Assembly (NCBI RefSeq): GCF_011303555.1
Contig: NZ_CP049868.1
Location: forward strand, 4,278,001-4,342,000
Length of the DNA stretch: 64,000 bases
Direction: 5' to 3'
Origin: Pedobacter sp. HDW13
GTDB taxonomy: Bacteria > Bacteroidota > Bacteroidia > Sphingobacteriales > Sphingobacteriaceae
Part shown: positions 8,738 through 16,467 of the stretch, piece after piece
Layout: every line of letters begins with the position of its first letter
How positions within the stretch are numbered: the first letter of the stretch is position 1
The notes under the pieces: generated by a model
Told to the model about the DNA's origin: nothing
The model's database searches: none
Seen by the model: the letters and a program-made list of their open reading frames with translations, nothing else
Program-made: the position numbers and the translations under genes

Positions 8738-10030
8738 TCAGGTTCCCGACTCAAAACCCAATCTGATACTCACTGCATTCTTATGTGCCTCCAATCCTTC
8801 TGCAGCAGCAAGTGTTTCAACAGTTGTACCAATGTTGTTTAAACCTTCGGTTGACAGGTGCTGAAAAGTAATTTTCTTAATAAAAGCATCGACAGAAACG
8901 CCCGAATATGCTTTTGCGAAGCCGCTGGTAGGTAAAGTATGGTTCGTGCCAGAGGCATAATCGCCTGCACTTTCGGGTGTTAGGTTACCTAAAAATACCG
9001 ATCCTGCATTGGTAATCAACGGAATAAGCTTTTGGTACTGCTCAGTTGCCAATATCAGGTGTTCGGGCGCATATTCGTTTGAAAACTGTATGGCAAGTTC
9101 AATATTATCAGTTAAAACAGCGTAAGAATTATCAATTGCTTTGGTAGCTATTTCCTTTCTGGGTAGAATAGCAAGCTGTTTTTCAACTTCTTTAAGCGTT
9201 TTGGCTATGATTTGATTTGAAGTAGAAACCAGTATGGCCTGACTATCAGTTCCATGTTCGGCTTGCGCAAGCAGATCTGCAGCAACAAATGACGGAATGG
9301 CAGTCTCATCGGCTACTACCAGTACTTCCGATGGGCCAGCGGGCATGTCGATAGCCACTTTGTTTTGTACCATGGTTTTCGCAGTGGTTACATAGCGGTT
9401 GCCGGGGCCAAATATCTTATATACCTGTGGCACTGTTTCGGTTCCGAAAGCCATTGCAGCTACGGCTTGTGCACCACCAATCATGAATATTTTTTCGATA
9501 CCAAGCAGCACAGCGCAATAAGCCAGGTAGCAATTTGTTTTGCCATCCTGCTGTGGTGGCGAGCATACAATTATTTCTTTACAGCCCGCAAGAAGTGCTG
9601 GTGTAGCCAGCATTAAAAAGGTGCTCGGTAAAACTGCGGTCCCACCCGGAATATAAAGTCCAACCTTTTCAATTGCCCTTGCTTCGCGCCAGCAAACTAC
9701 ACCAGGCATAGTCTCTACTTTCTCCTCTGTTTTTAATTGCGAAAGGTGAAAGTTTTTGATGTTCTGGTAGGCCACGTCGATAGCTTTTTTTGCTTCGGCC
9801 GGGATGCCAGCTGCGATGGTTTTTAATTCTGCGGCATCCAGAAAAAGCTTTTCCAGTTCAACCTTATCAAAGGTTTTTGCAAAATTAAAAAGGGCTTTGT
9901 CTCCATCCTCTTTTACCGATTTTATGATGTCGGTAACACGGTTTTCAACCAGTTTATCGTCTTCAATCTGTCTGGAACAAAGTCCTTCAATTTTTGATTT
10001 AGATAAATCCTTATAATTGTAGATTTTCAA
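8738..10030 (-). CDS. hisD: Histidinol dehydrogenase
   Basis: A 430-residue zinc enzyme that oxidises histidinol to histidine with two NAD+. Signature segments are GLYIPGGTAVLPST, GPGNRYVTTAK, GPSEVLVVADE, QAEHGTDSQAILVS, NEYAPEHLIL with the catalytic Glu-His pair, and SAGDYASGTNHTLPTSG. Length and order match the family. It lies 49 bp after hisG and about 90 bp before hisC, as usual. Confidence 0.97.
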   Translation of the reverse strand: MKIYNYKDLSKSKIEGLCSRQIEDDKLVENRVTDIIKSVKEDGDKALFNFAKTFDKVELEKLFLDAAELKTIAAGIPAEAKKAIDVAYQNIKNFHLSQLKTEEKVETMPGVVCWREARAIEKVGLYIPGGTAVLPSTFLMLATPALLAGCKEIIVCSPPQQDGKTNCYLAYCAVLLGIEKIFMIGGAQAVAAMAFGTETVPQVYKIFGPGNRYVTTAKTMVQNKVAIDMPAGPSEVLVVADETAIPSFVAADLLAQAEHGTDSQAILVSTSNQIIAKTLKEVEKQLAILPRKEIATKAIDNSYAVLTDNIELAIQFSNEYAPEHLILATEQYQKLIPLITNAGSVFLGNLTPESAGDYASGTNHTLPTSGFAKAYSGVSVDAFIKKITFQHLSTEGLNNIGTTVETLAAAEGLEAHKNAVSIRLGFESGT

Positions 10031-10079
10031 TGTTTTATATTTTAATATTAACTAATAGTTAATATGAATTTAAACGATT

Positions 10080-10931
10080 TTATTTGATTATTTTCTCAAT
10101 TGGCATTACTAAAATACCTTCTGCGCCGGCTGCTTTTAAGTTGTTTATTTTATCCCAGAAATCGGCTTCAGCAATTACCGAATGTACGGCTACCCAGTTC
10201 GGTTCGAAGAGCGGAACTACCGTTGGGCTTTTAACACCTGGAAGTAAATCGACTACTTTTTGAAGGTTATCTTTTGATACATTCAGTACTACATATTTGT
10301 TCGATTTTGCACTGAGTACCGAGCGGATCCTTTGCAGTAATTCTGCCACTTCAGGATTGTCGGCTATCGATTTGTTTCCGATTAAAACCGCTTCCGATTG
10401 CATTACATCTGCGAATGGTTTTAGTCCGTTGCTCTTTAATGTTCCGCCGGTAGAAACGATATCAAAAATCGCATCACTTAGACCTAAACCCGGACCAATT
10501 TCTACAGAGCCGGAGATGGTTCTGATATCAGATTTAATGCCTTTTTCTGTTAAGAATTTTTCGAGAATTACCGGGTAAGAAGTTGCTACAGCTTTACCAT
10601 TTAACTCTTCTAAATTTTGAATGGTGCTGGTGGCCTGAACAGCAATTTTTAAGGTGCATTTTCCAAAACCCAGTTTCTGAAGATAGTCAACCTCGGCTTT
10701 GGTTTCTACGATTACGTTTTCGCCAACAATGCCCAGATCGGCAATACCATCCTGTACGTATTCTGGAATATCGTCATCGCGGAGGAAAAGAATTTCTAAA
10801 GGGAAATTGGTAACTGTTGAAATGAGTGAACTTTTGTAGTTTTCGAATGCTAAACCACAGTTTTTAAGGATTTCTACAGATTTTTCGTTTAACCTACCCG
10901 ATTTCTGGATAGCAATTTTAAGTGTTTTCAA
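10080..10931 (-). CDS. hisG: ATP phosphoribosyltransferase, long form HisG
   Basis: The first, feedback-controlled step of histidine synthesis: ATP plus PRPP gives phosphoribosyl-ATP. At 283 residues it is the hexameric long form with a C-terminal ACT-like regulatory domain (about 210-283). The N-terminus (LKIAIQKSGRLNEKSVEILKNCG) and the PRPP-loop region FDIVSTGGTLKSNGL are diagnostic. It is the first structural gene of the operon, about 80 nt downstream of a His-rich leader peptide. Confidence 0.97.
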   Translation of the reverse strand: MKTLKIAIQKSGRLNEKSVEILKNCGLAFENYKSSLISTVTNFPLEILFLRDDDIPEYVQDGIADLGIVGENVIVETKAEVDYLQKLGFGKCTLKIAVQATSTIQNLEELNGKAVATSYPVILEKFLTEKGIKSDIRTISGSVEIGPGLGLSDAIFDIVSTGGTLKSNGLKPFADVMQSEAVLIGNKSIADNPEVAELLQRIRSVLSAKSNKYVVLNVSKDNLQKVVDLLPGVKSPTVVPLFEPNWVAVHSVIAEADFWDKINNLKAAGAEGILVMPIEKIIK

Positions 10932-11003
10932 AGTATTGAATATAGAGTGAACAAGAAATTATTTTACGGAAAAAACGTTTTGAAGTACAAAACAAACATA
11001 TAT

Positions 11004-11021
11004 CATCGCCTATCGGCGATG
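11004..11021 (-). promoter_or_regulatory. Hairpin at the end of the his leader peptide
   Basis: A 7-bp perfect stem (CATCGCC with GGCGATG) with a 4-nt loop. The 5' arm includes the last His codon and the loop includes the stop codon of the leader. On the transcribed strand it is followed by ATATATGTTTGTTTTG, a weak U-rich tract, so it could be an attenuator or pause hairpin. A second CATCGC copy near the predicted transcript start could pair with the 3' arm instead. Confidence 0.5.
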
Positions 11022-11057
11022 GTGTAGATGTAAGTGATGGTTCAAAGTTAAGTTCAT
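11010..11057 (-). CDS. hisL: Histidine operon leader peptide
   Basis: A 15-codon frame encoding MNLTLNHHLHLHHRR, with five His codons among seven consecutive residues. It lies between the predicted promoter and hisG. Such His-codon clusters are the sensor of ribosome-mediated attenuation in his operons: ribosomes stall on them when charged His-tRNA is scarce. The ATG lies about 40 nt after the predicted transcription start. The peptide product itself is not expected to have a function. Confidence 0.82.
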   Translation of the reverse strand: MNLTLNHHLHLHHRR

Positions 11058-11102
11058 AAATTTATTTCTGCCAATATCAATGCTTTAGCTGATTAGCGAT
11101 GG

Positions 11103-11132
11103 CAAATATAGTGTTTGAAATGGTAAAACAAA
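11103..11132 (-). promoter_or_regulatory. Predicted his operon promoter
   Basis: On the minus strand a TTTG (11129-11132) is followed after 18 nt by TATATTTG (11103-11110), which fits the Bacteroidota -33/-7 pattern. The predicted start near 11097 leaves about 40 nt before the leader peptide. A 9-bp inverted repeat (ATAATGGCA at 11135-11143 with TGCCATTAT at 11151-11159) lies just upstream and may be a binding site shared with the divergent gene. Confidence 0.65.
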
Positions 11133-11208
11133 AAATAATGGCACTTAATTTGCCATTATGCTGTTTTTATTGCCAATAACCCTTATTTTGTATTAAATTT
11201 TTAACAAA

Positions 11209-12771
11209 TTGAAAAAGTTTCGCTTTCTGATTTTACCCTTTGTACTGTTCATTTCTGCTTGTGGATGGTTTAAAAGCCCACCCGAGATTGGGAAAGTACT
11301 ATCTGAACATTTTAAGAACAAAATGTACAAAGATTTTGACACTGTAGCTTACGACAGCATTTTTGTTAAAACAATGGATAGTCTTTCGGGCAAATTCGTT
11401 AATCCAAAAACCATTAAAGCATTTTATAACAATAACTATAACGAACCTAAGCTGGTAACCCGTTTTTACATTAATGGTGAGCTCGATTCGCTTTTAGCTT
11501 ATTTAAATGAAAGTGAGGCGCATGGTTTCAATCCCAAAATATTTAAAGGCGATGAGATAACAGACTTATTGGAGGTGTTAACAGCTAATAAATTTAAGAA
11601 AGTAGAAGAGAGCTATCCGGTAATTGCAAAGCTCGAACTTTTATCGGCCAATGCCTACTTAAATTATACCAATTATTTGAAGTTTGGAGTGGTAAATCCG
11701 CGTAATATTTTCTCTCGTTATTACATCAAAGTTGGGCGCCCGGATAGTGCAGGAATGTTGCAACTTTTAGACGGAAAAAATTTGGTTGATAATCTGAAAT
11801 CTGCACAACCAAAATCATCACAATATAAGGCTTTGCAATCTGCATATCTTAATGCAAATTCTGATGCAGAAAAGCGAATTTTATTGCTAAATATGGAGCG
11901 CTTCAGATGGCAAATTCCGGCCACAGGAGATAACTATGTGCAGGTAAATATTCCTGACTTTAGGTTGACCTGGTTGGATAATCTGGATACCGTAATTTCT
12001 ATGAAAGTTTGTGTTGGCGGGAAACGCGAAAATGGTTACGAAGACAAGCTAAAAGCCTTTGCAATATCAGGCAATTTAGACGATAAACCGAAGAACCACG
12101 AAACGCCATTATTGTTTAGTAAAATTAATTCGATACAGGCTAATCCGATTTGGAATATTCCGGTAAGTATTGCCCAAAGCGAAATCTATTGGATGGCCCG
12201 GAAAGATCCTTTTTATTTATCGAACAGCAACATTAGAGTTTACTATAAAGATAAGCTGATAGGGGAGCCCGATACCATTAACTGGAACCGCTATTCGAGA
12301 GATAAATTGCCATTTAAATTTAAGCAGGGATCGGGAGGTGGTAATGCCCTTGGCAAGTTCAAATTCATTTTCGATAACAGCTCGAGCATTTACCTGCATG
12401 ATACCAATAATAAAAATGGTTTTAACCTAAGTAACCGAGCCATTAGCCATGGTTGTGTGCGTATCGAAAAACCTTTGGAGTTTGCAGAATTGTTGGTTCA
12501 GGATTCATACACTTACGATAAGCTAAGAGCAGAAGTAGATTTGCCTCCAATTGATAGTACACATGTGAAATGGTATAAAAAACGCATGGCTCAAAAAGCA
12601 GATACACTTAAGGCCTTTCAGCTGAAACCGGCCTGGTTTGCGCCTAAAAAATCTGTACCTTTAATTATTACCTACATTACGGCCTGGGCACAGAACGATA
12701 AAATAGAATACCGGCCAGACGTTTACGGCATGGATGAAAAACTTTGGGCTGCCATGAAAAAGTATCGATAA
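11209..12771 (+). CDS. L,D-transpeptidase lipoprotein, YcbB-like
   Basis: A 520-residue YkuD-type enzyme expected to make 3-3 peptidoglycan crosslinks or to anchor proteins to murein. The TTG start gives a lipoprotein signal, MKKFRFLILPFVLFISAC, with the lipidated Cys in the SAC lipobox. An N-terminal scaffold domain (about 40-240) resembles that of YcbB/LdtD. The catalytic domain has the SHGCVR motif with nucleophile Cys416 and a preceding histidine in IYLHDTNNK. It diverges from the his operon and is followed 19 bp later by an NTF2-like gene. Confidence 0.9.
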   Translation: MKKFRFLILPFVLFISACGWFKSPPEIGKVLSEHFKNKMYKDFDTVAYDSIFVKTMDSLSGKFVNPKTIKAFYNNNYNEPKLVTRFYINGELDSLLAYLNESEAHGFNPKIFKGDEITDLLEVLTANKFKKVEESYPVIAKLELLSANAYLNYTNYLKFGVVNPRNIFSRYYIKVGRPDSAGMLQLLDGKNLVDNLKSAQPKSSQYKALQSAYLNANSDAEKRILLLNMERFRWQIPATGDNYVQVNIPDFRLTWLDNLDTVISMKVCVGGKRENGYEDKLKAFAISGNLDDKPKNHETPLLFSKINSIQANPIWNIPVSIAQSEIYWMARKDPFYLSNSNIRVYYKDKLIGEPDTINWNRYSRDKLPFKFKQGSGGGNALGKFKFIFDNSSSIYLHDTNNKNGFNLSNRAISHGCVRIEKPLEFAELLVQDSYTYDKLRAEVDLPPIDSTHVKWYKKRMAQKADTLKAFQLKPAWFAPKKSVPLIITYITAWAQNDKIEYRPDVYGMDEKLWAAMKKYR

Positions 12772-12790
12772 GAAAGCTTTATTTTGCAAA

Positions 12791-13195
12791 ATGCTAGAAA
12801 ATCCAACCTTTAACCACCAGGCCGATTTGGTAAACAGTGCCATCCGTTTTATCAACTCGTGGTTTAAGCAATCTAAAACGATCACTGCAGAGCTGAGCGA
12901 TTTTTTTATCCTTCCAGGAAGTAAAGTAATCGGTAAAGAGGTTATTGTTGCCCGGTTGAAAGGGATTTTTGGCCAGTCAGATGAATACGTTGGTGGACGA
13001 TATGATATCATCGATGTAAATTTCGAGTTGATGGGTGAAGAAAAAGGGATTGGATTTGTAGAGGGCGTTGCCGGTTTCAGAGCGGTATTAAAAAACGAAT
13101 CGAAAATTATCAGTGGTCCTTTTAAGTTGTATTTTGCACTTCAAAATGGAAGCTGGAAGATTGTAAATATCGAGTTTCCGGGTTTTGCGTATTAA
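12791..13195 (+). CDS. NTF2-like (SnoaL/DUF4440-type) protein
   Basis: A 134-residue soluble protein. The alternation of N-terminal helices (NSAIRFINSWFKQS) with C-terminal strands ending in WKIVNIEFPGFAY suggests the cone-shaped NTF2-like fold used by small isomerases and by non-catalytic binding proteins. No catalytic set could be assigned, and the family call rests on general pattern only. It lies 19 bp after the L,D-transpeptidase gene and may share its transcript. Confidence 0.55.
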   Translation: MLENPTFNHQADLVNSAIRFINSWFKQSKTITAELSDFFILPGSKVIGKEVIVARLKGIFGQSDEYVGGRYDIIDVNFELMGEEKGIGFVEGVAGFRAVLKNESKIISGPFKLYFALQNGSWKIVNIEFPGFAY

Positions 13196-13231
13196 ATAAT
13201 CCATCGTTTCTGCTTAACAGATATCTTTTTT

Positions 13232-13258
13232 AGATTTGTGTTTCTTTTACACAAATCT
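13232..13258. promoter_or_regulatory. Predicted NrtR operator 1 (upstream of nrtR)
   Basis: A perfect 10-bp inverted repeat (AGATTTGTGT and ACACAAATCT) separated by 7 nt. It covers a promoter-like TAGATTTG (13231-13238) and ends 2 bp before the regulator's start codon, so binding should block transcription. Two sites of the same 10-7-10 design precede the downstream operon, which points to autoregulation. Confidence 0.72.
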
Positions 13259-13260
13259 TT

Positions 13261-13953
13261 ATGATCAATCAGAATATTAAAATCGCTGTCGACGCTATTG
13301 TTTTTGGCTACGAGAAAAACGTGCTTTACGTTTTGGCCGTTCAACAAAAATACGGGGTGTTTAAAGATAGGTGGGTTTTGCCCGGCGGTTTTATCAAAGA
13401 TGATGAATCACTAATTGATGCAGTTAAACGGGAATTGCAGGAAGAGGCAGGTATCGGTGTAAATTATTTAGAGCAACTAAGCACATTTGGCGATGAGGTA
13501 AATCGCGATTCCCGCGGACGTGTAATATCTGTCGCTTATTTTGCCCTGGTTAATCCACAAAATTTTATGCTTAAAGCCGATACCGACGCAAAAGATGCGC
13601 GGTGGTTTCCGGTTAATGTGATTCCGGTGCTGGGCTACGATCATAATGAAATGGTAAGGCTGGCACACCAAAGATTAAAAGCTAAACTAACTTATCAGCC
13701 GATCGGTTTCGATTTGTTAGATGACGAATTCCTTTTCTCCGATCTTGAAAATTTGTATTGTTCCATTCTTGAACGCGATATTGACAGAAGAAATTTCAGA
13801 AAAAAAATTCTAAGTTTTGGTATCATAAAAGAAACTGATAAAGTTGTTAAAACGAGCTCCAGTGGCCGGCCAGGCAAGTTATTTAAGTTTGATAAAGCCA
13901 AATACGACCAGTTGTTACAAGAAGATTTTCAGTTTGAAATTAAGTTTGCGTAA
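13261..13953 (+). CDS. nrtR: NrtR-type Nudix-domain transcriptional regulator
   Basis: A 230-residue protein with an N-terminal Nudix domain (about 5-140) and a C-terminal winged helix (about 150-230). The Nudix box is intact: Gly43, Glu49, Arg57, Glu58, Glu61, Glu62 and Gly64, so it may hydrolyse as well as sense a ligand. NrtR proteins repress NAD-biosynthesis genes and release DNA when ADP-ribose or a related compound binds. The downstream genes are NAD and ADP-ribose related, which fits. Nudix-winged helix proteins that control arabinose use also exist in Bacteroidota, but no sugar gene is nearby. Confidence 0.85.
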   Translation: MINQNIKIAVDAIVFGYEKNVLYVLAVQQKYGVFKDRWVLPGGFIKDDESLIDAVKRELQEEAGIGVNYLEQLSTFGDEVNRDSRGRVISVAYFALVNPQNFMLKADTDAKDARWFPVNVIPVLGYDHNEMVRLAHQRLKAKLTYQPIGFDLLDDEFLFSDLENLYCSILERDIDRRNFRKKILSFGIIKETDKVVKTSSSGRPGKLFKFDKAKYDQLLQEDFQFEIKFA

Positions 13954-13968
13954 AAATAACGCAAATAA
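13942..13968. promoter_or_regulatory. Predicted NrtR operator 3 (distal, upstream of prs-like gene)
   Basis: Arms AAGTTTGCGT and ACGCAAATAA are separated by 7 nt. The core TTTGCGT/ACGCAAA is perfect; the outer bases are imperfect. It spans the nrtR stop codon and lies just before the -33 element of the next promoter. Its centre is 53 bp from the centre of operator 2, close to five helical turns, which would suit cooperative binding on one DNA face. Confidence 0.62.
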
Positions 13969-13970
13969 TA

Positions 13971-14001
13971 TTTTGACTATTGAAAAGTGTTTTTATATTT
14001 G
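13971..14001 (+). promoter_or_regulatory. Predicted promoter of the NAD/ADP-ribose operon
   Basis: TTTTG (13971-13975), an 18-nt spacer and TATATTTG (13994-14001) fit the Bacteroidota consensus well. The predicted start is within about 15 nt of the first start codon, so the mRNA would be nearly leaderless. The -7 box lies in operator 2 and the -33 element abuts operator 3. Confidence 0.7.
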
Positions 14002-14021
14002 TGTAATTAATACGCAAATAT
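13995..14021. promoter_or_regulatory. Predicted NrtR operator 2 (proximal, upstream of prs-like gene)
   Basis: Arms ATATTTGTGT and ACGCAAATAT (9 of 10 pairs) are separated by 7 nt, the same architecture as the site before nrtR. It overlaps the -7 box and ends directly before the ATG, an arrangement expected for repression. Confidence 0.72.
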
Positions 14022-14855
14022 ATGATCAACTTAGATGAAAATTTCAGCCCGCTAGGCATAGAAAATGCTGTTCAGTTTCAGTCTTTCGTATTTGCCGGTG
14101 GCGAACCGCACATTAAAATAAGTGGTAGTTTCGATCCCGCATCGGTTGTGCAGATTACACACCGCATCAATTCTTTCAACGATCTGGGTTTAATCTGTAC
14201 TACTGTTGATGCATTGAAGCGGATGGGGGTTAAGGCGATTAAGTTGTTTGTTCCTTATTTTCCGGCTGCAAGACAAGACCGGGTAATGATACCGGGCGAA
14301 CCTTTAACGGTTAAAGTTTATGCCGATATCATTAATGCACTTGGTCTTGATAACGTAACTGTTTTCGATCCGCATTCGGAAGTTACCCCTGCTTTGTTAA
14401 ATAACTGCACAGTAACTCCAAACCACGTTTTTATTCAGAAAGTTGTTGCGCAAATTGGCGGAGAGGTAAAACTGATTTCTCCTGATGGCGGTGCCTTGAA
14501 GAAAATTTATAAAGTTTCTGAATTTCTCGGCGGTGCAGAGGTAGTAGAGTGCTCGAAGAGCAGGGATGTTAAAACCGGCAAATTATCGGGTTTTAAAGTT
14601 TATGCTGACGATTTAAAAGGGGCAGATTGTTTAATCGTGGATGATATATGTGATGGTGGGGGAACCTTTATAGGTCTCGCTGAAGAACTCAAAAATAAAA
14701 ATGCAGGGCATTTGTATCTGGCCATTAGTCACGGGATTTTTAGTAAGGGTTTTAATGAATTAGGTAAATATTTTGATCAGGTTTTTACCACCGATTCGAT
14801 CAAAGAAATTGACCATGTTGTTGTAACACAACTAAAATTAACAGATATTTTATAA
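14022..14855 (+). CDS. Ribose-phosphate pyrophosphokinase-like protein (divergent Prs)
   Basis: A 277-residue relative of PRPP synthetase, shorter than housekeeping Prs (about 310-315). It keeps the ATP-binding motif RQDR (84-87) and the PRPP loop VDDICDGGGT (Asp207, Asp208, Asp211). The usual DLHA metal motif is replaced by DPHS (116-119). It heads an operon that ends in a nicotinamide phosphoribosyltransferase, so it probably supplies the activated sugar for that enzyme: PRPP for NMN synthesis or, as in the phage NARP1 pathway, ADP-ribose pyrophosphate for direct NAD+ synthesis. Sequence alone does not decide between them. Confidence 0.82.
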   Translation: MINLDENFSPLGIENAVQFQSFVFAGGEPHIKISGSFDPASVVQITHRINSFNDLGLICTTVDALKRMGVKAIKLFVPYFPAARQDRVMIPGEPLTVKVYADIINALGLDNVTVFDPHSEVTPALLNNCTVTPNHVFIQKVVAQIGGEVKLISPDGGALKKIYKVSEFLGGAEVVECSKSRDVKTGKLSGFKVYADDLKGADCLIVDDICDGGGTFIGLAEELKNKNAGHLYLAISHGIFSKGFNELGKYFDQVFTTDSIKEIDHVVVTQLKLTDIL

Positions 14856-14862
14856 AAGAAAT

Positions 14863-15348
14863 ATGAAAACAGTTAATCCTCCTCAGGTTATTTCTGCATC
14901 CGATGTTTCGGTATTCCTTGCCGGTACCATTGATATGGGTAATGCTGATAATTGGCAGCAGAAATTTATTGATCATGCAAGTGCGGAGGAAACATTGGAT
15001 CATGTAATCGTTTTCAATCCGCGCAGGGCATCTTGGGATCACAGCTGGACGCAGTCGATTGAAAATGCCCAATTTAGCGAACAGGTTAACTGGGAACTGG
15101 ATGCGATGGAAAATGCAGATGTGATTTTGTTATTTCTGGAAGGCAATTCCAAATCACCTATTTCGATGATGGAGCTAGGTTTATTTGCCGATTCCGGTAA
15201 GTTAATGGTTTGTTGTGAAGATGGGTTTTGGAGAAAAGGCAATGTTGATATCGTTTGTAAAAGAAAAGGTATTGATCAGTATAATACGCACGATGAACTT
15301 AGTGCTGCTGTAATTGCTAAGCTTAAAAAGCTTGCAAAGTGTACGTAG
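14863..15348 (+). CDS. Nucleoside 2-deoxyribosyltransferase-like protein
   Basis: A 161-residue Rossmann-like protein of the nucleoside deoxyribosyltransferase/DRHyd superfamily. The N-terminal VFLAGTIDMGNADNWQ matches the sugar-phosphate-binding first strand. The central NWELDAMENADVILLFLEGNSKSPISMMELG carries the conserved Glu of this group (SMMELG). Members cleave or transfer N-glycosidic bonds of nucleosides or nucleotides. The position, 7 bp after the Prs-like gene and before NADAR, suggests that the substrate is an NAD- or ADP-ribose-derived or damaged nucleotide, which is inference. Confidence 0.78.
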   Translation: MKTVNPPQVISASDVSVFLAGTIDMGNADNWQQKFIDHASAEETLDHVIVFNPRRASWDHSWTQSIENAQFSEQVNWELDAMENADVILLFLEGNSKSPISMMELGLFADSGKLMVCCEDGFWRKGNVDIVCKRKGIDQYNTHDELSAAVIAKLKKLAKCT

Positions 15349-15378
15349 GGTGATTTATTAAATTTAAAACAAATTGAT

Positions 15379-15921
15379 ATGAAATACGATATAAATTGGT
15401 TACTCGATATTATGAGTGGAAGCAATCCTGACTTTTTAATGTTCTGGGGACACCAAAGAAGCAAAGATGGATCGGTTATTAAAACTTGTATGAGCCAATG
15501 GTGGGCATCTCCATTTATTGAAAATCATATCACTTATCAAACAGCAGAGCATTATATGATGGCAAAAAAAGCTTTGTTGTTTAACGATCAACAGGTTTTT
15601 GAAAAAATATTAACAAAAGAGTCCCCGAAAGATGTAAAAGATCTGGGCAGGCAGATCCAAAATTTTAATGCAGAAGTCTGGGATGCGCATAAATTTGATA
15701 TCGTAAAACAGGGCAACCTGCTTAAGTTTTCTCAAAATGAGGCACTGAAATTGTTCCTCTTACAGATCAAAAGTGAAATTCTGGTTGAAGCCAGCCCGGT
15801 TGATACAATTTGGGGAATTGGATTAGCGGAGGATAATGCCAATGCTTTAATCCCCAAAAACTGGAAAGGTTTAAATTTATTGGGTTTTGCCTTGATGGAA
15901 GTAAGGGATAAGATCTCCTGA
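15379..15921 (+). CDS. NADAR family protein (YbiA-like N-glycosidase)
   Basis: A 180-residue NADAR domain protein. Signatures include SQWWASPF (39-46), YQTAEHYMMAKKA (53-65) with the conserved Glu57, WDAHKFDIVKQGN (101-113) and EASPVDTIWGIGL (137-149). YbiA-type members cleave glycosidic bonds of early riboflavin intermediates. Other NADAR enzymes remove ADP-ribose from guanine bases, for example those made by DarT1-like toxins. Here the neighbours favour an ADP-ribose role. No DarT toxin is present in the window. Confidence 0.88.
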   Translation: MKYDINWLLDIMSGSNPDFLMFWGHQRSKDGSVIKTCMSQWWASPFIENHITYQTAEHYMMAKKALLFNDQQVFEKILTKESPKDVKDLGRQIQNFNAEVWDAHKFDIVKQGNLLKFSQNEALKLFLLQIKSEILVEASPVDTIWGIGLAEDNANALIPKNWKGLNLLGFALMEVRDKIS

Positions 15922-15950
15922 AAAAAAGTTTACCAGTAAAAATTCAAAAA

Positions 15951-16463
15951 ATGATTTTAGAAGTCATCAAAGCCGATATAACAACAATTAAAGCCGACGC
16001 AATTGTTAATGCCGCAAATAGTTCGCTGCTAGGTGGAGGCGGAGTGGATGGTGCAATCCACAGAAAAGGCGGCAAAGCAATCTTAGAAGCTTGTATGGTC
16101 ATCAGAAATAACAAGGGTGGATGTAAAACCGGAGAGGCTGTGATCACAACGGCAGGCAATTTACCAGCAAAATATGTGATCCATACCGTTGGGCCGGTTT
16201 GGAACGGAGAAAGTGAAAAAAAGAATATTTTGCTCGCCAATTGCTATCAAAATAGTTTAACCCTTGCAGTAGAAAATGGCATTAAAGTTATTGCTTTCCC
16301 AAACATTAGCACAGGGATTTATCATTTCCCAAAAGATAAAGCAGTAGATATTGCCATTGCATCGGTAAATAATTTCGCTGAAAAGGAAAAGATAGAAAAA
16401 GTAATTTTCGTGTGTTTCGACGATGAGAATTACCTGCTTTATGAAGAGAAAATTAAAGGGTAG
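15951..16463 (+). CDS. Macro domain protein 1 (YmdB/MacroD-like ADP-ribose hydrolase)
   Basis: A 170-residue single macro domain. The ADP-ribose-binding segment IVNAANSSLLGGGGVDGAIH (18-37) is that of MacroD/YmdB enzymes, which deacetylate O-acetyl-ADP-ribose and remove ADP-ribose from acidic residues. GEAVITTAGNLPAKYVIHTVGPVW and FPNISTGIYHFP complete the pocket. It is followed 4 bp later by kptA. The second macro protein of the operon belongs to a different subgroup. Confidence 0.92.
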   Translation: MILEVIKADITTIKADAIVNAANSSLLGGGGVDGAIHRKGGKAILEACMVIRNNKGGCKTGEAVITTAGNLPAKYVIHTVGPVWNGESEKKNILLANCYQNSLTLAVENGIKVIAFPNISTGIYHFPKDKAVDIAIASVNNFAEKEKIEKVIFVCFDDENYLLYEEKIKG

Positions 16464-16467
16464 TATT

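Noticed and set aside
13261..13953. AraR-type sugar regulator instead of NrtR
   Set aside because: The Nudix box is intact and the regulated genes concern NAD and ADP-ribose; no sugar-use gene is nearby. Not fully excluded.
15379..15921. DarT/DarG-type toxin-antitoxin around the NADAR gene
   Set aside because: No ADP-ribosyltransferase toxin frame is found next to NADAR or either macro gene.
16423..16467. Extended N-terminus of kptA
   Set aside because: It would overlap the end of the macro gene by 41 bp and adds residues foreign to the family; the ATG at 16468 gives the canonical start.
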